Source of the DNA: Coenobita brevimanus
Taxonomy: Eukaryota > Arthropoda > Malacostraca > Decapoda > Coenobitidae
Direction of reading: 5' to 3'
DNA length: 64,000 bases
NCBI GenBank assembly: GCA_032717465.1
Contig: CM064667.1
Coordinates: 4,303,783 to 4,367,782, forward strand
Shown one piece after another: positions 30,484-40,343 of the stretch. How positions within the stretch are numbered: the first letter of the stretch is position 1; every line of letters starts with the position of its first letter. The position numbers and the translations under genes are program-made. The notes under the pieces are model-generated. The model was not told the origin of the DNA, ran no database searches, and saw only the letters and a program-made list of their open reading frames with translations.

Positions 30484-31371
30484 CTAAAAATCCAGCTGAC
30501 TAGGGCTCTTGTTCTCCTGTTCCTGCTCTAGTTCTCCTGGATGGGGCTCGTCCACGGGCGTCAGCTCGTCCCCTGGGGCCTCGCCTTCTAAGGCGGACAC
30601 TTTAAGCGAACCCGGGGCTGTGATTCTGCGGCGAGCAGCTTTAAGCTGGTCCCGTATGTCATCAAAGGGGCAGCGGGAGTTGCAGGCTGTGAATTCCCAC
30701 GGGTTGATCAGAATTAGGTTAGGGTTTTCTCGCGGGGCGGGGCGCCGACGGGAGGGGTGTGCCCTGGGCGGGCTAGGCGTCGGGGTTGGGCTGGTGTGAG
30801 GCAGACGTGGACCCGGTGTAGCTGGGGGAGCTGTGGGTCGTCTGAGGAATTTCTTAACAACGTCAATTAGTTGTGAAGGGCAGGCGGTCAGGAGGCGCCG
30901 TATCAGCTGCATATCTCTATCAATGTCTCCTGTTGGGTCATGGATAGTAAAGTGTTGCTTCACAACACTTGGGAGTACTCTGAGCAGAGTATTGAATGTA
31001 TGCTGATCCCGGGTTTCCTCATCTGCCTCCGGGTAGGCAGCTGTAACCAGGCGTCTTGCCTGTAACAGGGTATTATCTAAATCCCCGTCGAATGCAAAAC
31101 TATCCAATTTGGACAGAGCCACTACTTTCCCTAATGATGGGGTGATGACTTGTACAGTGAACTTGGTAAAGTTCTGCCAGGTGAGTTCTTGGACGATTTT
31201 CGGCGCTATGTTCGCCGCCGCTTTACCCAATAGTGGTAGTGTGACTGCAATTTTTTGTTGGTCATTTTCAAAGCCAATATCCAGTAAGGGTTTAATTATT
31301 GCCAGATATGTGTGTATATCATACTGGTCGGGGTCAAACTTGGTTAACTGAACGTGCGGTTTAGTTGCCAT
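30484..31371 (-). CDS. gag: B1 gag, intact
   Basis: 295 codons, ATG at 31371, TAG at 30484 inside GATTTTTAGG. N-terminal capsid-like region: KPHVQLTKFDPDQYDIHTYL, FENDQQKIAVTLPLLGK, FDGDLDNTLLQARRLVTAAY. Middle: ETRDQHTFNTLLRVLPSVV. Then a proline-rich linker, ILINPWEFTACNSRCPFDDIRDQL and an acidic C-terminus rich in Glu. There is no CCHC zinc knuckle; the Cys pair in the PWEF motif is the only Cys-based motif. It is the only undamaged full-length autonomous gag in the window. Role: particle formation and RNA packaging. Confidence 0.85.
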   Translation of the reverse strand: MATKPHVQLTKFDPDQYDIHTYLAIIKPLLDIGFENDQQKIAVTLPLLGKAAANIAPKIVQELTWQNFTKFTVQVITPSLGKVVALSKLDSFAFDGDLDNTLLQARRLVTAAYPEADEETRDQHTFNTLLRVLPSVVKQHFTIHDPTGDIDRDMQLIRRLLTACPSQLIDVVKKFLRRPTAPPATPGPRLPHTSPTPTPSPPRAHPSRRRPAPRENPNLILINPWEFTACNSRCPFDDIRDQLKAARRRITAPGSLKVSALEGEAPGDELTPVDEPHPGELEQEQENKSPSQLDF

Positions 31372-31417
31372 TTTACCAAATATTTCCTGATTACCTCTCT
31401 CTTACACCCGGGTCTAG

Positions 31418-31435
31418 AACCACCGCTGGCCACCA
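31418..31435 (-). other. Primer-binding site of B1
   Basis: TGGTGGCCAGCGGTGGTT on the minus strand, 1 nt (C) after the LTR end ACA. Family B copies share it at 43745-43762 (B2); B3 (52140-52157) and B4 (56559-56576) read AGTGGTGG in its middle. Confidence 0.7.
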
Positions 31436-31444
31436 GTGTAATGC

Positions 31445-31485
31445 TAGGTGAAATTAGGCTCGACTTCTCGTTCTTATTTCACCTA
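31445..31485 (-). other. U5 hairpin of family B (B1 5' LTR)
   Basis: TAGGTGAAAT (31445-31454) pairs exactly with ATTTCACCTA (31476-31485). The middle has CGA/TCG flanking GAAG on the minus strand. The stem differs wholly from family A (36405-36440), while the inner CGA-GRAG-TCG is kept. Confidence 0.75.
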
Positions 31486-32254
31486 ACGTGGAGCGGGGTC
31501 CTCTTTCAAGACCGGAGCTAGTGCAATAAAGAGAGGCAGGACACAAAAACTCTAGGCAACAACCTTTACACATATATTTCCACAGTCAGGCACAGGACAA
31601 ATCAGCAGATATTACAACACAATATATAGCAATATAAAACCTTATCTAGGATATGAGTATCTCACAGGATACTTGCTTCTCTGGTACCAATGACAATACA
31701 AACAATCCTAATGTACCAGGAGTGCAGTAAATATAGGCGCGCGCGCGGGGGCGCGGGAGGGGGTTTAGTCTCACTAGGAGCAGATAGGGGAGGTGCAGGG
31801 AGTGACTTGTGATGGCTAGGGGAAAGTTATGGTAATACTGGAAGGTGGCAGATATTAGCCGTGAAGTTTATATGGTTTCCACTAGCCAAAATACTTTGGT
31901 AATTGATTTTATCCTTGATTTACACTTACTTGAGATATGGGAGTGAGAGCGGGTGGTAAGCAAGATTTATTGGTAGCGTGGGGGAAGGAGAGAATACTAT
32001 TAATACTTCCGTTCACAATATTCCTTCACAGTAATGGGGGTATGTCTTTATAGGCACAGGCTTATTAATTGTATAACAGAGATGTCACTCACACGTATAG
32101 TCGATCAGATCTTGTTCTACACTCTCGTCCTTTAACTTCTCACTGTGACCTGATGTACCCCGATATTCACTATTTGAAATCACCGCACAATACTTACATT
32201 AGGGGAAATCACACTTAACCTAAATCACTCATGTTACAATATCACATGTATTCA

Positions 32255-33524
32255 TCAGGGGGATAGGCAGGAACATGTCTTCGGTGATCCTGCTGGGCTA
32301 GGGGCACTGTCAATGCGAGACGTGCCGAGAGGGCACGGGATAGCTCGTAAGGGCGTCCTCTCGTGTCCTGGACTCCCCGTGGCTTCCGGACTTGGCTCCG
32401 GCATGTGGCCCTCGGGACTGGGGCCGAATAGCTCCAGGAACCTCTGTGATAGGTCCCGGCGTCGTGGGGGCGTTGAGAGATCACGCCCTGGTGTCCTGGG
32501 GAGAACCGAGGGAGACTGTGGGCTGCGGTCTCCAGGGTCTAGGGGCGTCGACAGGCGAGGGCTGTGCCAGCGACTTCCACTGGGGTCCGTCAGGTGCGTC
32601 TGCTCTAGAGCCAGGTGTAGGGAACAGAGACCAGGGGAGGCTGGGAGGCTTGTCTGGGTCACTCTGGGACAGGAAGCCTGGGCTCCAGTCTCCTGCCGTG
32701 GGGACGTCTCTCTACTCTGCACACCCTCGGAACGACCGTAGATCGTCTCACGAGGGAGGGAGCGACGATAGGTCGTCTCTACGACGACACTCTCGGAGCG
32801 ACCATAGATCGTCTCTACCGGAGCACCTTGGGAGCGACCATAGATCGTCTCTACCTAAACACCTTGGGAGCGACCATAGATCGTCTCTACCGGAACACCT
32901 TGCGAGTGACAATAGATCGTCTCTACCGGAACACCTTGGGAGCGACCATAGATCGTCTCTAACGGAACACCTTGGGAGCGACCATAGATCGTCTCTACCT
33001 GAACACCTTGGGAGCGATCATAGATCGTCTCTACCGGAACACCTTGGGAGCGACCATAGATCGTCTCTACTTGAACACCTTGGGAGCGACCATAGATCAT
33101 CTCTACCGGAACACCTTGGGAGTGACCATAGATTGTCTCTACCTGAACACCTTGGGAGCGACCATAGATCGTCTCTACCGGAACACTTTGGGAGCGACCA
33201 TAGATCATCTCTACCAGAGGGGCGCCGTCTAGAGTCTGTTTTCTAACTCCACCCCTAGGTGGCTCAGCAATTCCACTACGCAAAGGTAGTGTCCTTCTTC
33301 TACGGTGGCGGCGGCGTGGTGGCTGCATGTCACAAGGGTGCACGGCCCGGGCTGACATGTGTCGCTGTTGCCCGGAACGGTGGTGGCTGGTGGCGGCCAG
33401 CTCATGGGGTCCGTGTCGGGGTGTCGGCGTATCTGTGGGCACATTACGTTGTTCTTGGCTTGCCCTGTCGTCGGAGGTACTATGGTAGTCTTCGGGGGCA
33501 CTGTTTTTAAAGCCACTCATTTTA
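32255..33524 (-). pseudogene. LTR extension frame in the B1 5' LTR
   Basis: The frame runs from the LTR start through MSARAVHPCDMQPPRRRH, repeats of ETIYGRSQGV, a TAG within the minisatellite at about 32855 (other units read CAG), then 32722-32255 with ASCPRVTQTSLPAS, DLSQRFLELFGPSPEGH and the shared end SCLSP. In the 5' LTR it should not be translated from element RNA, so it is a copy of the 3' coding sequence. Confidence 0.55.
32726..33220 (-). repeat. LTR minisatellite, 14 units (B1 5' LTR)
   Basis: Almost all units are 36 bp, with GACCATAGATCGTCTC. B1 3' LTR has 12 units with three 30-bp ones, so the two LTRs of one insertion have drifted apart in this array. Confidence 0.85.
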
Positions 33525-34711
33525 GGCAGGAGGTCCCTTGGTGAGCCATGAGGTCTCCGCACCTCTGCCACAGTGAGCCATGAGGGAACACCACCCTCTG
33601 CCACAACTCTGGTGAGCATCAAGGGGCTAGTACTCTCTGCCACAGTGAGCCACAAGGAAGAAATACCCTCTGCCACAAACAGGACAGGAGGTCCTTTAGT
33701 GAACTATGAGGGAGAAATACCCTCTGTCACAAACAGGGCAGGAGGCCCAATAGTGAGTTATAAGGGGCCAGCACCCTCAGCCACCCCAAGGGTAAGAGCC
33801 CCTTGTATAAAGCCAAAAGTGGGTCCCAGGGTAAACCAACCTGGCGCCACGGCTGTGTCGGAGACAAGAGAGAGAGTCGCCTCCGTGCTACCCTCCCTGT
33901 GTAAGAGAGAGAACACGGTCTCCTTGTGTCTCCTATCTTCAGCCAACTCCTGCAGGAGTAGCTGGACACCACTCGGGAGAGTTGCCCCAAAGGTGTCACC
34001 CAAGCAAAGACCAAGTCCCAGTCGGGACCTACCTCCCACTCCCGGGAAATTCTTGTCTCCCCCAGGCACCCGCAGGAGACGAGGCCCACACCTGACGGCG
34101 CGTCCCCTGACAGACCTCCACAGTCCCAGGACCTCCAGGCGAGCCCAGCAGCCTACCAACGCTGTCCTCCTCCCACCCCGGAGCCTCCGACGCCAGACAC
34201 GCCTCCTCCGCCTGTTTGGCCCCAGTCACAAGGGCCACCACACCAGGTCGAGGACCCACATAGGCGGGCCTCCCTGCACCACGATGACGAGACCCCGAGA
34301 GGAGGGTCTACACCAGGTCAAGGCCCCACATAGACGGGCCTCCATGCACCACGATGACGAGACCTGAGAAGAGGGTCTACATCAGGTCAAGGCCCCAGGC
34401 AAGAGGGCCTCCCTGCAGTGCATCAGCGGATCGGACCCGGGTAGAGTCTCCCCCCAGCGGGTACAGTGATTCCCGCCACAGGTAGAGCCCCCGGAGGTCC
34501 CCCCTATAAAGTGACAGAGTGATATCACCCCAGAAAAACGGGTAAGATCAGTGACACCCCTTCCTATACCCGAGAAAGTGGAACCGGAACAGTGATAGAG
34601 TGACAGTGAGATCTAGAGGAATTCAACCTATAAGTGCTCGTGATTCCCACAAACTCACCTGCCCCTTGTTAAAGACAGTACCGGTAATTCGGAAATAGTG
34701 AGTTTAGTGTT
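33525..34711 (+). repeat. Family A LTR fragment, right of B1
   Basis: Begins with the target duplication GGCAG and continues the LTR broken at 24103. Includes the GAGCCA minisatellite and three units of the 63-bp repeat. A 264-codon LTR frame is open at 33573-34367. It is interrupted at 34712 by a LINE. Confidence 0.8.
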
Positions 34712-35960
34712 TTTTTTTTTTTTTTTTTTATGCGAGGAAGAAGGAACCAAAGGCCATGAGCCCGCAGTAACAGTTCCCTCCAAGAGAAAAACAAAATACA
34801 ATAGAGAGCCAAATTCAAGATCTGATCATTTTGAGATGCCTGGACACACTGCGTTTGAAAGACTGGAGATCATAGGCAGGAGGAAATACAGACAGAGGGA
34901 GACAGTTCCAGAGCTGACCTGTTGCATGAATGAAAGACTGGGAGTAACGGTTAACTCTTGCATTAGAGAGTTGGACAGAAAAGGGATGAGAGTTTGCTGC
35001 CAGACGGGTGCTACGCGCCCGTCGTAGAGGTGGAGGAATGCAAGCAGACAGTTCAGAGGAGCAGTGACCATTAAAGTAGCGATAGAAAAGAGATAAAGAT
35101 GCAACAGTGCGGCGAAGAGACAGAGGTTGAAGGGAGTCAGTAAGAGGAGGAGAGTTAATGAGACGAAAAGCCTTTGACTCCACCCTATTGAGAAGAGCTG
35201 TATGTGGGGAGCCTCCCCACACATGAGAGTTGTACTCCACACAGGGGCGGATAAAACCCCTGTATAGAGTCAACAATTGTGCAGGGGTAAAGAAAGAGCG
35301 GAGTCGGCTAAGCACACCCAATCTCTTGGAAGCAGATTTTACAAGAGATGCAATATGATCTTTCCAAGAAAAGTCCCGAGTAAATGAAACCCCAAGCATG
35401 TTCAAGGATGATGCAGGATTAATCTGAATATTATTAAACATTAGTGGGTATACCTGTGGAAGATTTTGTCGGGTTGATAGGTGTAAGAACTGAGTCTTAG
35501 AAGCATTAAAGACAACCATATTATTTTTACCCCAGTCAGAGATATGAGCCAAGTCAGACATTAGGTGTGCCATAGCCTCATCCCTTGTTTCTTGAAGTAA
35601 CTGTTGAGATGGGCGTTGCGGGAACGGAATGGAAAGGTGAAGGGTGGAGTCATCAGCGTATGAGTGGATAGAGTTAGATGTACAGCTTAGAAGATCATTG
35701 ATGAATAAAAGGAAGAGAGTTGGTGATAGGACAGAGCCCTGAGGAACACCACTGTTGATAGATCTAGGAGAAGAACGATGGCCGTCTACGACAGCAGCTA
35801 TAGAACGACCAGAAAGGAAGCTAGCGATGAAGGTACAGATAGAAGGATAGAAACCGTAGGAGTGCAGTTTGGAAATTAAAGATTTATGCCAGACTCGATC
35901 GAAAGCCTTTGAGATGTCAAGTGCAATGGCAAAGCTTTCGCCAAAGTCCCGAAAGGAGGT
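34712..35960 (-). mobile_element. 5'-truncated LINE (non-LTR retrotransposon)
   Basis: The minus-strand insertion ends in a poly-A run (T run at 34711-34729) and starts mid-RT at 35960, so most of the 5' part is missing. The interrupted LTR reads TTTAGTGTT before it and TGTTCCCCC after, suggesting a short target duplication TGTT. Confidence 0.8.
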
Positions 35961-36023
35961 TGTTCCCCCAGCCCAGAAAAGAGGAGTTCCCCCCTTCTCA
36001 GTGTACGCGCGGGCGAGTGTCAC
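34815..36023 (-). CDS. LINE reverse transcriptase C-terminal part with LTR-derived start
   Basis: 402 codons. The first about 22 residues (MTLARAYTEKGG...) come from the antisense of the family A LTR; LINE sequence starts at about 35957. RT motifs: ALDISKAFDRVWH, SGVPQGSVLSPTLF, catalytic YADD, NASKTQFLHLS, LGVSFTRDFSWKDH. Then a C-terminal region with LPLSVFPPAYDL and FKRSVSRHL. This order is typical of Jockey- or I-like LINEs. The LINE portion has no stop, suggesting recent insertion. Without the 5' part it cannot move. The chimeric start is by chance. Confidence 0.75.
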   Translation of the reverse strand: MTLARAYTEKGGTPLFWAGGTTSFRDFGESFAIALDISKAFDRVWHKSLISKLHSYGFYPSICTFIASFLSGRSIAAVVDGHRSSPRSINSGVPQGSVLSPTLFLLFINDLLSCTSNSIHSYADDSTLHLSIPFPQRPSQQLLQETRDEAMAHLMSDLAHISDWGKNNMVVFNASKTQFLHLSTRQNLPQVYPLMFNNIQINPASSLNMLGVSFTRDFSWKDHIASLVKSASKRLGVLSRLRSFFTPAQLLTLYRGFIRPCVEYNSHVWGGSPHTALLNRVESKAFRLINSPPLTDSLQPLSLRRTVASLSLFYRYFNGHCSSELSACIPPPLRRARSTRLAANSHPFSVQLSNARVNRYSQSFIHATGQLWNCLPLSVFPPAYDLQSFKRSVSRHLKMIRS

Positions 36024-36449
36024 CGAGCCTAGTTGAACAAGTCAATTGTTGTGATCCGTCCCCCTGTCTTTTTATAGTAATATTCCTCCCCTAGACTATT
36101 AAACTTGTATATTCCTCTTGTGACTGTGAACGGAGACCTTTTGGGCTTTGATGAAAGACAATCACCTCCACTTATAGAACCCCAACCCATTGTTAAGTGT
36201 AATTACAGTGTATGTTGAATATCCCGTGCTATCCTAACGTAACTCTGTATATCTGTATCCCCTGTCCAGAATATCATTCTATGTAATATTGTAACGGTGT
36301 TAGAATTAAGGTAATAGATGTGTTAAGGTGTACTGCCTAGTTTTTATGTCCTGTTCCTTTGTTGCTTTACTTCCGGTCCGGAAAGAGGACCCCGCTCAGT
36401 CGCTAGTGTTTTTAGGACGAGGAGTCGACCTAAAAACACTCAGCATAAC
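35961..36449 (+). repeat. Family A LTR fragment, right of the LINE
   Basis: Continues the LTR from CCCAGCCCAG to CAGCATAAC. Contains a TATA-like TTTTATAG near 36071 and a clean U5 hairpin. No internal region follows; TGTC (36450-36453) then joins the next LTR. It is a solo or truncated LTR. Confidence 0.75.
36405..36440 (+). other. U5 hairpin of family A, perfect 12-bp stem
   Basis: AGTGTTTTTAGG (36405-36416) pairs completely with CCTAAAAACACT (36429-36440). The inside is A, CGA, GGAG, TCG, A: a second 3-bp stem with a 4-nt loop. It ends 9 nt before the LTR end. Confidence 0.8.
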
Positions 36450-37294
36450 TGTCTGTAATGCTAGGTGAAATTAGGCTCGACTTCTCGGTCCTATTTCACC
36501 TATCGTGGAGCGGGGTCCACTTTCGAGACCTGAGCTTAGTGCAATAAAGAGAGGCAGGACACAAAAACTCTAGGCAATAACTTTTACACGTATATTACCA
36601 CAATCAGACACAGGACAAATCAGCAGATATTACAGCACAATACATAGCAATATAAAACCTTGTCTAGGATATGTGTATCTCGCAGGATACTTGCTTCTCT
36701 GATAGTAATGACAACACACAATCAATCCTAGCGTATCAAGAGTGCAGTAAATATAGGCGCACGCGGGAAGCGCGGGGGGGGGGGGGTTGAGTCTCACGAG
36801 GAGGAGATAGGGGAGGTGCAGGGAGTGACTTGTGACGGCTAGGGGAAAGTTATGGTAATAATGGAGAGCGGCAGATATTAGCCGTGAAGTTTATATGGTT
36901 TCCACTAGCCAAGGGCCTTTGGTAATTGATTTTATTCTTGATTCACACTTACTCGGGATATTGGAGTGAGAGAGGGTGATAAACAAGATTTATGGGTAGC
37001 GTGGGGGAGGGAGAGAATACCATTAATACTTGCTTTCACAATATTCCTTCACAGTAAAAGGGGGGTATGTCTTTATAGGGGAATCTCCAGGCGGCACAGG
37101 CTTATTAATTGTATAACAGGGATGTCACTCATAAGTACAGTCAATCAGATCTTGTTCCACACTCTCGTCCTTTAACTTCTCACTGTGATCTTATTTACCC
37201 CGATATTCACTATATGAAATCACTGCACAATACTTACATTAGGGGAAATCACACTTATCCTAAATCACTCGTGCTACAATATCACACGTATTCA

Positions 37295-38341
37295 TCAGGG
37301 GGATAGGCAGGAACATGTCATCGGCGTTCCTGCCGGGCTAGGGGCACCGCCAATGCGAGGCATGCCGAGAGGACACGGGATAACTCGTAAGGGCGTCCTC
37401 TCGTGTCCTGGGCTTCCCTTGGCTTTCGGGCTTGGTTCAGGCGTGTGGCCCTCGGGACTGGGGCCGAATAGCTCCAGGAACCTCTGTGATAAGTCCTGGC
37501 GTCGTGGGGGCGTAGAGGGATCACGCCCGGGTGTCCTGGGGAGAACCGAGAGAGACTGTGGGCTGCGGTCTCCAGCATCTAGGGGCGCCGACAGGGGAGG
37601 GCTGCGGCAGCGACTTCCACTGGGGTCCGTTAGGTGCGTCTGCTCTAGAGCCAGGCGTAGGGAATCGAGACCAGAGGAGGCTGTGGGGCCTGTCTGGGTC
37701 ACTCTGGGACAGCAAGCCTGGGCTCTAGTCTCCTGCCGTGGGGACGTCTCTCCACTCACCTCTCTCTGCACACCCTCGGAGCAACAATAGATCGTCTCAC
37801 GAGGAGGGGAGCGACCATAGATCGTCTCTACCGGAGCACTTTTGGAGCGACCATAGATCGTCTCACGAAGATGGGAGCGTCCATGGATCGTCTCTACCGG
37901 AGCACTTTCGGAGCGACCATTGATCGTCTCACGAGGATGGGAGCGACCATAGACCGTCTCTACCGAAGCACTTTCGGAGCGACCATAGATCATCTCACGA
38001 GGATGGGGGCGACCATAGATCGTCTCTACCGGAGCACTTTCGGAGCGATCATAGATCGTCTCACGATGAGGGGAGCGACCATAGATCGTCTCTACCGGAG
38101 CACTTTCAGAGCGACCATAGATCGTCTCACGAGGATGGGAGCAACCATAGATCGTCTCTACCAGAGCACTTTTGGAGCAACCATAGATCGTCTCACGAGG
38201 ATGAGAGCGACCATAGATTGTCTCTACCAGAGGGGCGCCGTCTAGAGTGTCTTTTTCAACTCCACCCCTAGCTGACTCAACAATTCCACTCCATGAAGGT
38301 AGTGTCCTTCTCCTATGGTGGCAACGGCGTGGTGGCTGCAT
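37295..38341 (-). CDS. LTR extension frame, open (B2 3' LTR)
   Basis: 348 codons. Order: MQPPRRCHHRRR basic start; 14 repeats alternating ETIYGRSESAPV-type (12 residues) and ETIYGRSHPR-type (10 residues); GETSPRQETRAQACCPRV; RCRSPPLSAPLDAGDRSPQS; VLPRTPGRDPSTPPRR; QRFLELFGPSPEGHTPEPS; end SCLSP and TGA. It is in register with the Pol tail, but a TGA after HLQP (shared with B3) separates them. No known domain; very Pro/Ser/Arg-rich. Confidence 0.55.
   Translation of the reverse strand: MQPPRRCHHRRRTLPSWSGIVESARGGVEKDTLDGAPLVETIYGRSHPRETIYGCSKSALVETIYGCSHPRETIYGRSESAPVETIYGRSPHRETIYDRSESAPVETIYGRPHPREMIYGRSESASVETVYGRSHPRETINGRSESAPVETIHGRSHLRETIYGRSKSAPVETIYGRSPPRETIYCCSEGVQREVSGETSPRQETRAQACCPRVTQTGPTASSGLDSLRLALEQTHLTDPSGSRCRSPPLSAPLDAGDRSPQSLSVLPRTPGRDPSTPPRRQDLSQRFLELFGPSPEGHTPEPSPKAKGSPGHERTPLRVIPCPLGMPRIGGAPSPAGTPMTCSCLSP
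37777..38232 (-). repeat. LTR minisatellite, 14 units, alternating 36/30 bp (B2 3' LTR)
   Basis: 36-bp and 30-bp units alternate strictly, so the real period is a 66-bp dimer. Other LTRs have runs of one type. Confidence 0.85.
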
Positions 38342-38564
38342 GACAGGGGCACTCGGCCTAGGCTTACATATGTCGCTGTTGCCGGGAGTGGTGGTGACTG
38401 GTGGCGGCTACCCCATGGGATCCGTGTGGGGGTGTCGGCGCTTCCTCGGGCATACTAAGCAGTGTTTGGCTTGCTCTGTCGTCGGGGGTACTATGGTATT
38501 TCTCTGAGACACTGTTCTTTAAGCCACGCATTTTACCACTCTCCCCCTGTAAAAAGTCACGTCC

Positions 38565-40343
38565 TCATGGCTGGAGGTGGAACACTTGTGTGTTGGAGGT
38601 GGTGTAGACGGGCTGGAGGTGTTGCAGCGCAGTTTGCCAGGCGACAGTGTAGAGGTTCTCTTCTTGTGCTGGGTCGCAGGTGAGGAAGAGTCTGGAGGTG
38701 GCGGTGGTAGACTGGAGGAGGTTTAGCAGGTGGTGTGGCCCGCGGAGTCTGTGGTTCCTGCCAAGGGTAGGTGCCCATACGGCCCACTTCACTCTCATCT
38801 TGCTTGGTGTGGCTGTCGGTGTGGTTGGGGGCTGAATGCTGGATACTGCGGGTAAGGGCCGGGTTTTGTGCCGTGGTAATGTGGCGTTGAGCCTCTTGGG
38901 AGTACATGTAGAGGGGATTTGGGCCTGATGTAGCTTGACGGTGTGAAGTCGTGGAGAGGTGGGTGGCGTAGGGGTGTGTGAGTATCGGGCGGGCGGGTGT
39001 GAGAGGTGGCCTGAGTGGGTGGTGGTGGTCTTGAGGGTCGGGGTGGGGGGAGAAGTGGGTGTCTGGGATGGGAGGGTTGTTTTGCGTGTTGTGGGCGCAG
39101 TGGGGCGCGGTATTGGCGGAGTGGGTGTACGGATGGTGGGTGGGGGAGGGGGGGTGGTAGTGGGTTGTGGTGAGGGTGTGGTGGCGTGGGTGGAAGATGT
39201 GAGAGTGGGCATTGAGGGGGAGGCCATAAAAGGAAGGGGTGAGGGTGAGGGAGGGGTGGTGGGGGAGGCGTCAGGTGATGTGCTGGGGGTGGTGGTGGCC
39301 GGGGAGGTGGAGATGGTAGGAGGGGCGGAGTGGGAGGGTGAGGAGGAAACATAGCACTCATATGTGACTGTAGAGGGTGGTGCGGGAGCCTGAGGGGGCT
39401 GGGGGTTTGGGGCCGGAGTAGGGGAGGTGGGTGTGCGGAAAGGCCGCATGTGCCGGTTGCGGAGGGTACGGGGAGTGCCGTGATAGTCTACGACTACTTG
39501 GTATGGATTGGGGACTTTGGTGATTGTGTGGGGCCCCGTGAAACGGGGGGCGAGCTTGTGGGGAGTGGGAAGTTGGGCGACGACGACTGTGTCGCCCGGG
39601 TTGAAAGGGTTGGTGGCAGTGTCGGGTCCAAGGTCTAAGCTCTTTTGTAGGTGGTATATCCGCCCTTTTAGCAGGTGTAGCGTGTCTGTAGTGGGAGCGG
39701 AAGCGGGCGGTTGCAGGTGATGACGAAGGGGTAGTAGGAGGGGGGTTTCACCAAAGATTCTTTCGTGGGGGGAAACCCCGTCTTCTCGGGGGTACGAATT
39801 CATGCCCCATTGGACAATTTTTACATGTGCCGGCCAATCGTCGTCTTTTGTAGCCTTGATTCTGGTGCGTAGCTGATTGATAAGGGTACGATGGCTACGT
39901 TCACATACCGCGTTCCCTTGTGGCCAGTATGGTGAGGAGTGGGAGATCTTGTACCCGAAAATCCTGGCCAGTTCTTGACAGACTTTTCCGGAGAACTCGG
40001 GGGCATTATCGAAATGGATGGCTTGGGGAATGCCGAAGTAAGGGAACACGTGTCGGAGCAGGGCATCGGCGACAGCGACGGCATGATGTTCCTTAGCTGG
40101 GCAGGCTACTACGAATTTGGAGTACATGTCTACAAACGTGACCATGTATTTGTATCCATATTTAGGGGGAAGAGGGCCTACTACGTCGATTGCCAGGAGT
40201 TGCCAGGGCTTGTGGGCGGTGATATGGCCAGATGGCCCGGCGGTCCGGGTGATATCTTTCCCAAGCGAGCAGGCGCGGCAAGTCTGAATAATTTCCTTGG
40301 CGAGTGTGGAGGGATTTAGGGCCCAGTAAATATCACTGAACAC
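38565..40343 (-). CDS. pol: B2 integrase, GPY/F-like module, Pro-rich tail and C-terminal domain
   Basis: 592 codons. Integrase: TCRACSLGKD (Cys pair), LAIDVVGPL (first Asp), IHFDNAPEF (second Asp), CERSHRT (Glu). Then KLAPRFTGPH and NRHMRPF of the GPY/F-like module. About 200 residues of Pro/Thr/Ser-rich tail follow, then the C-terminal domain (WAPTLGRNHRL, LLNLLQSTTA, CDPAQEEN, LQHLQPVYTTSN, FHLQP), ending in TGA 11 codons before the LTR. Catalytic residues are present; the N-terminal zinc half lies in a shifted frame upstream. Longest undamaged integrase-to-end stretch in family B. Confidence 0.8.
   Translation of the reverse strand: MFSDIYWALNPSTLAKEIIQTCRACSLGKDITRTAGPSGHITAHKPWQLLAIDVVGPLPPKYGYKYMVTFVDMYSKFVVACPAKEHHAVAVADALLRHVFPYFGIPQAIHFDNAPEFSGKVCQELARIFGYKISHSSPYWPQGNAVCERSHRTLINQLRTRIKATKDDDWPAHVKIVQWGMNSYPREDGVSPHERIFGETPLLLPLRHHLQPPASAPTTDTLHLLKGRIYHLQKSLDLGPDTATNPFNPGDTVVVAQLPTPHKLAPRFTGPHTITKVPNPYQVVVDYHGTPRTLRNRHMRPFRTPTSPTPAPNPQPPQAPAPPSTVTYECYVSSSPSHSAPPTISTSPATTTPSTSPDASPTTPPSPSPLPFMASPSMPTLTSSTHATTPSPQPTTTPPPPPTIRTPTPPIPRPTAPTTRKTTLPSQTPTSPPTPTLKTTTTHSGHLSHPPARYSHTPTPPTSPRLHTVKLHQAQIPSTCTPKRLNATLPRHKTRPLPAVSSIQPPTTPTATPSKMRVKWAVWAPTLGRNHRLRGPHHLLNLLQSTTATSRLFLTCDPAQEENLYTVAWQTALQHLQPVYTTSNTQVFHLQP

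Larger units (their letters stand above)
24104..33524 (-). mobile_element. Family B Gypsy element B1, complete, minus strand
   Basis: Two LTRs (24104-26068 and 31437-33524) flank an internal region with PBS, intact gag, protease, RT, RNase H, integrase, tail and C-terminal domain. It interrupts a family A LTR and has a 5-bp target duplication GGCAG (24099-24103 and 33525-33529). It is the only copy here whose both ends and target duplication are visible. Pol has several CGA-to-TGA type stops and a YLDN active site. Confidence 0.9.
31437..33524 (-). repeat. B1 5' LTR
   Basis: 2088 bp. On the minus strand it starts TAAAATGAGTGG right after the target duplication, which fixes the LTR 5' end at TAAAATG and not at TG. 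It ends ATTACA. It holds a 14-unit minisatellite. Confidence 0.9.
36454..38535 (-). repeat. B2 3' LTR
   Basis: 2082 bp, minus strand TAAAATGCG...CATTACA. Left edge of the array. It has a run of 11 or more G near 36776 on the plus strand, next to the CG-rich promoter-like block. Confidence 0.85.
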
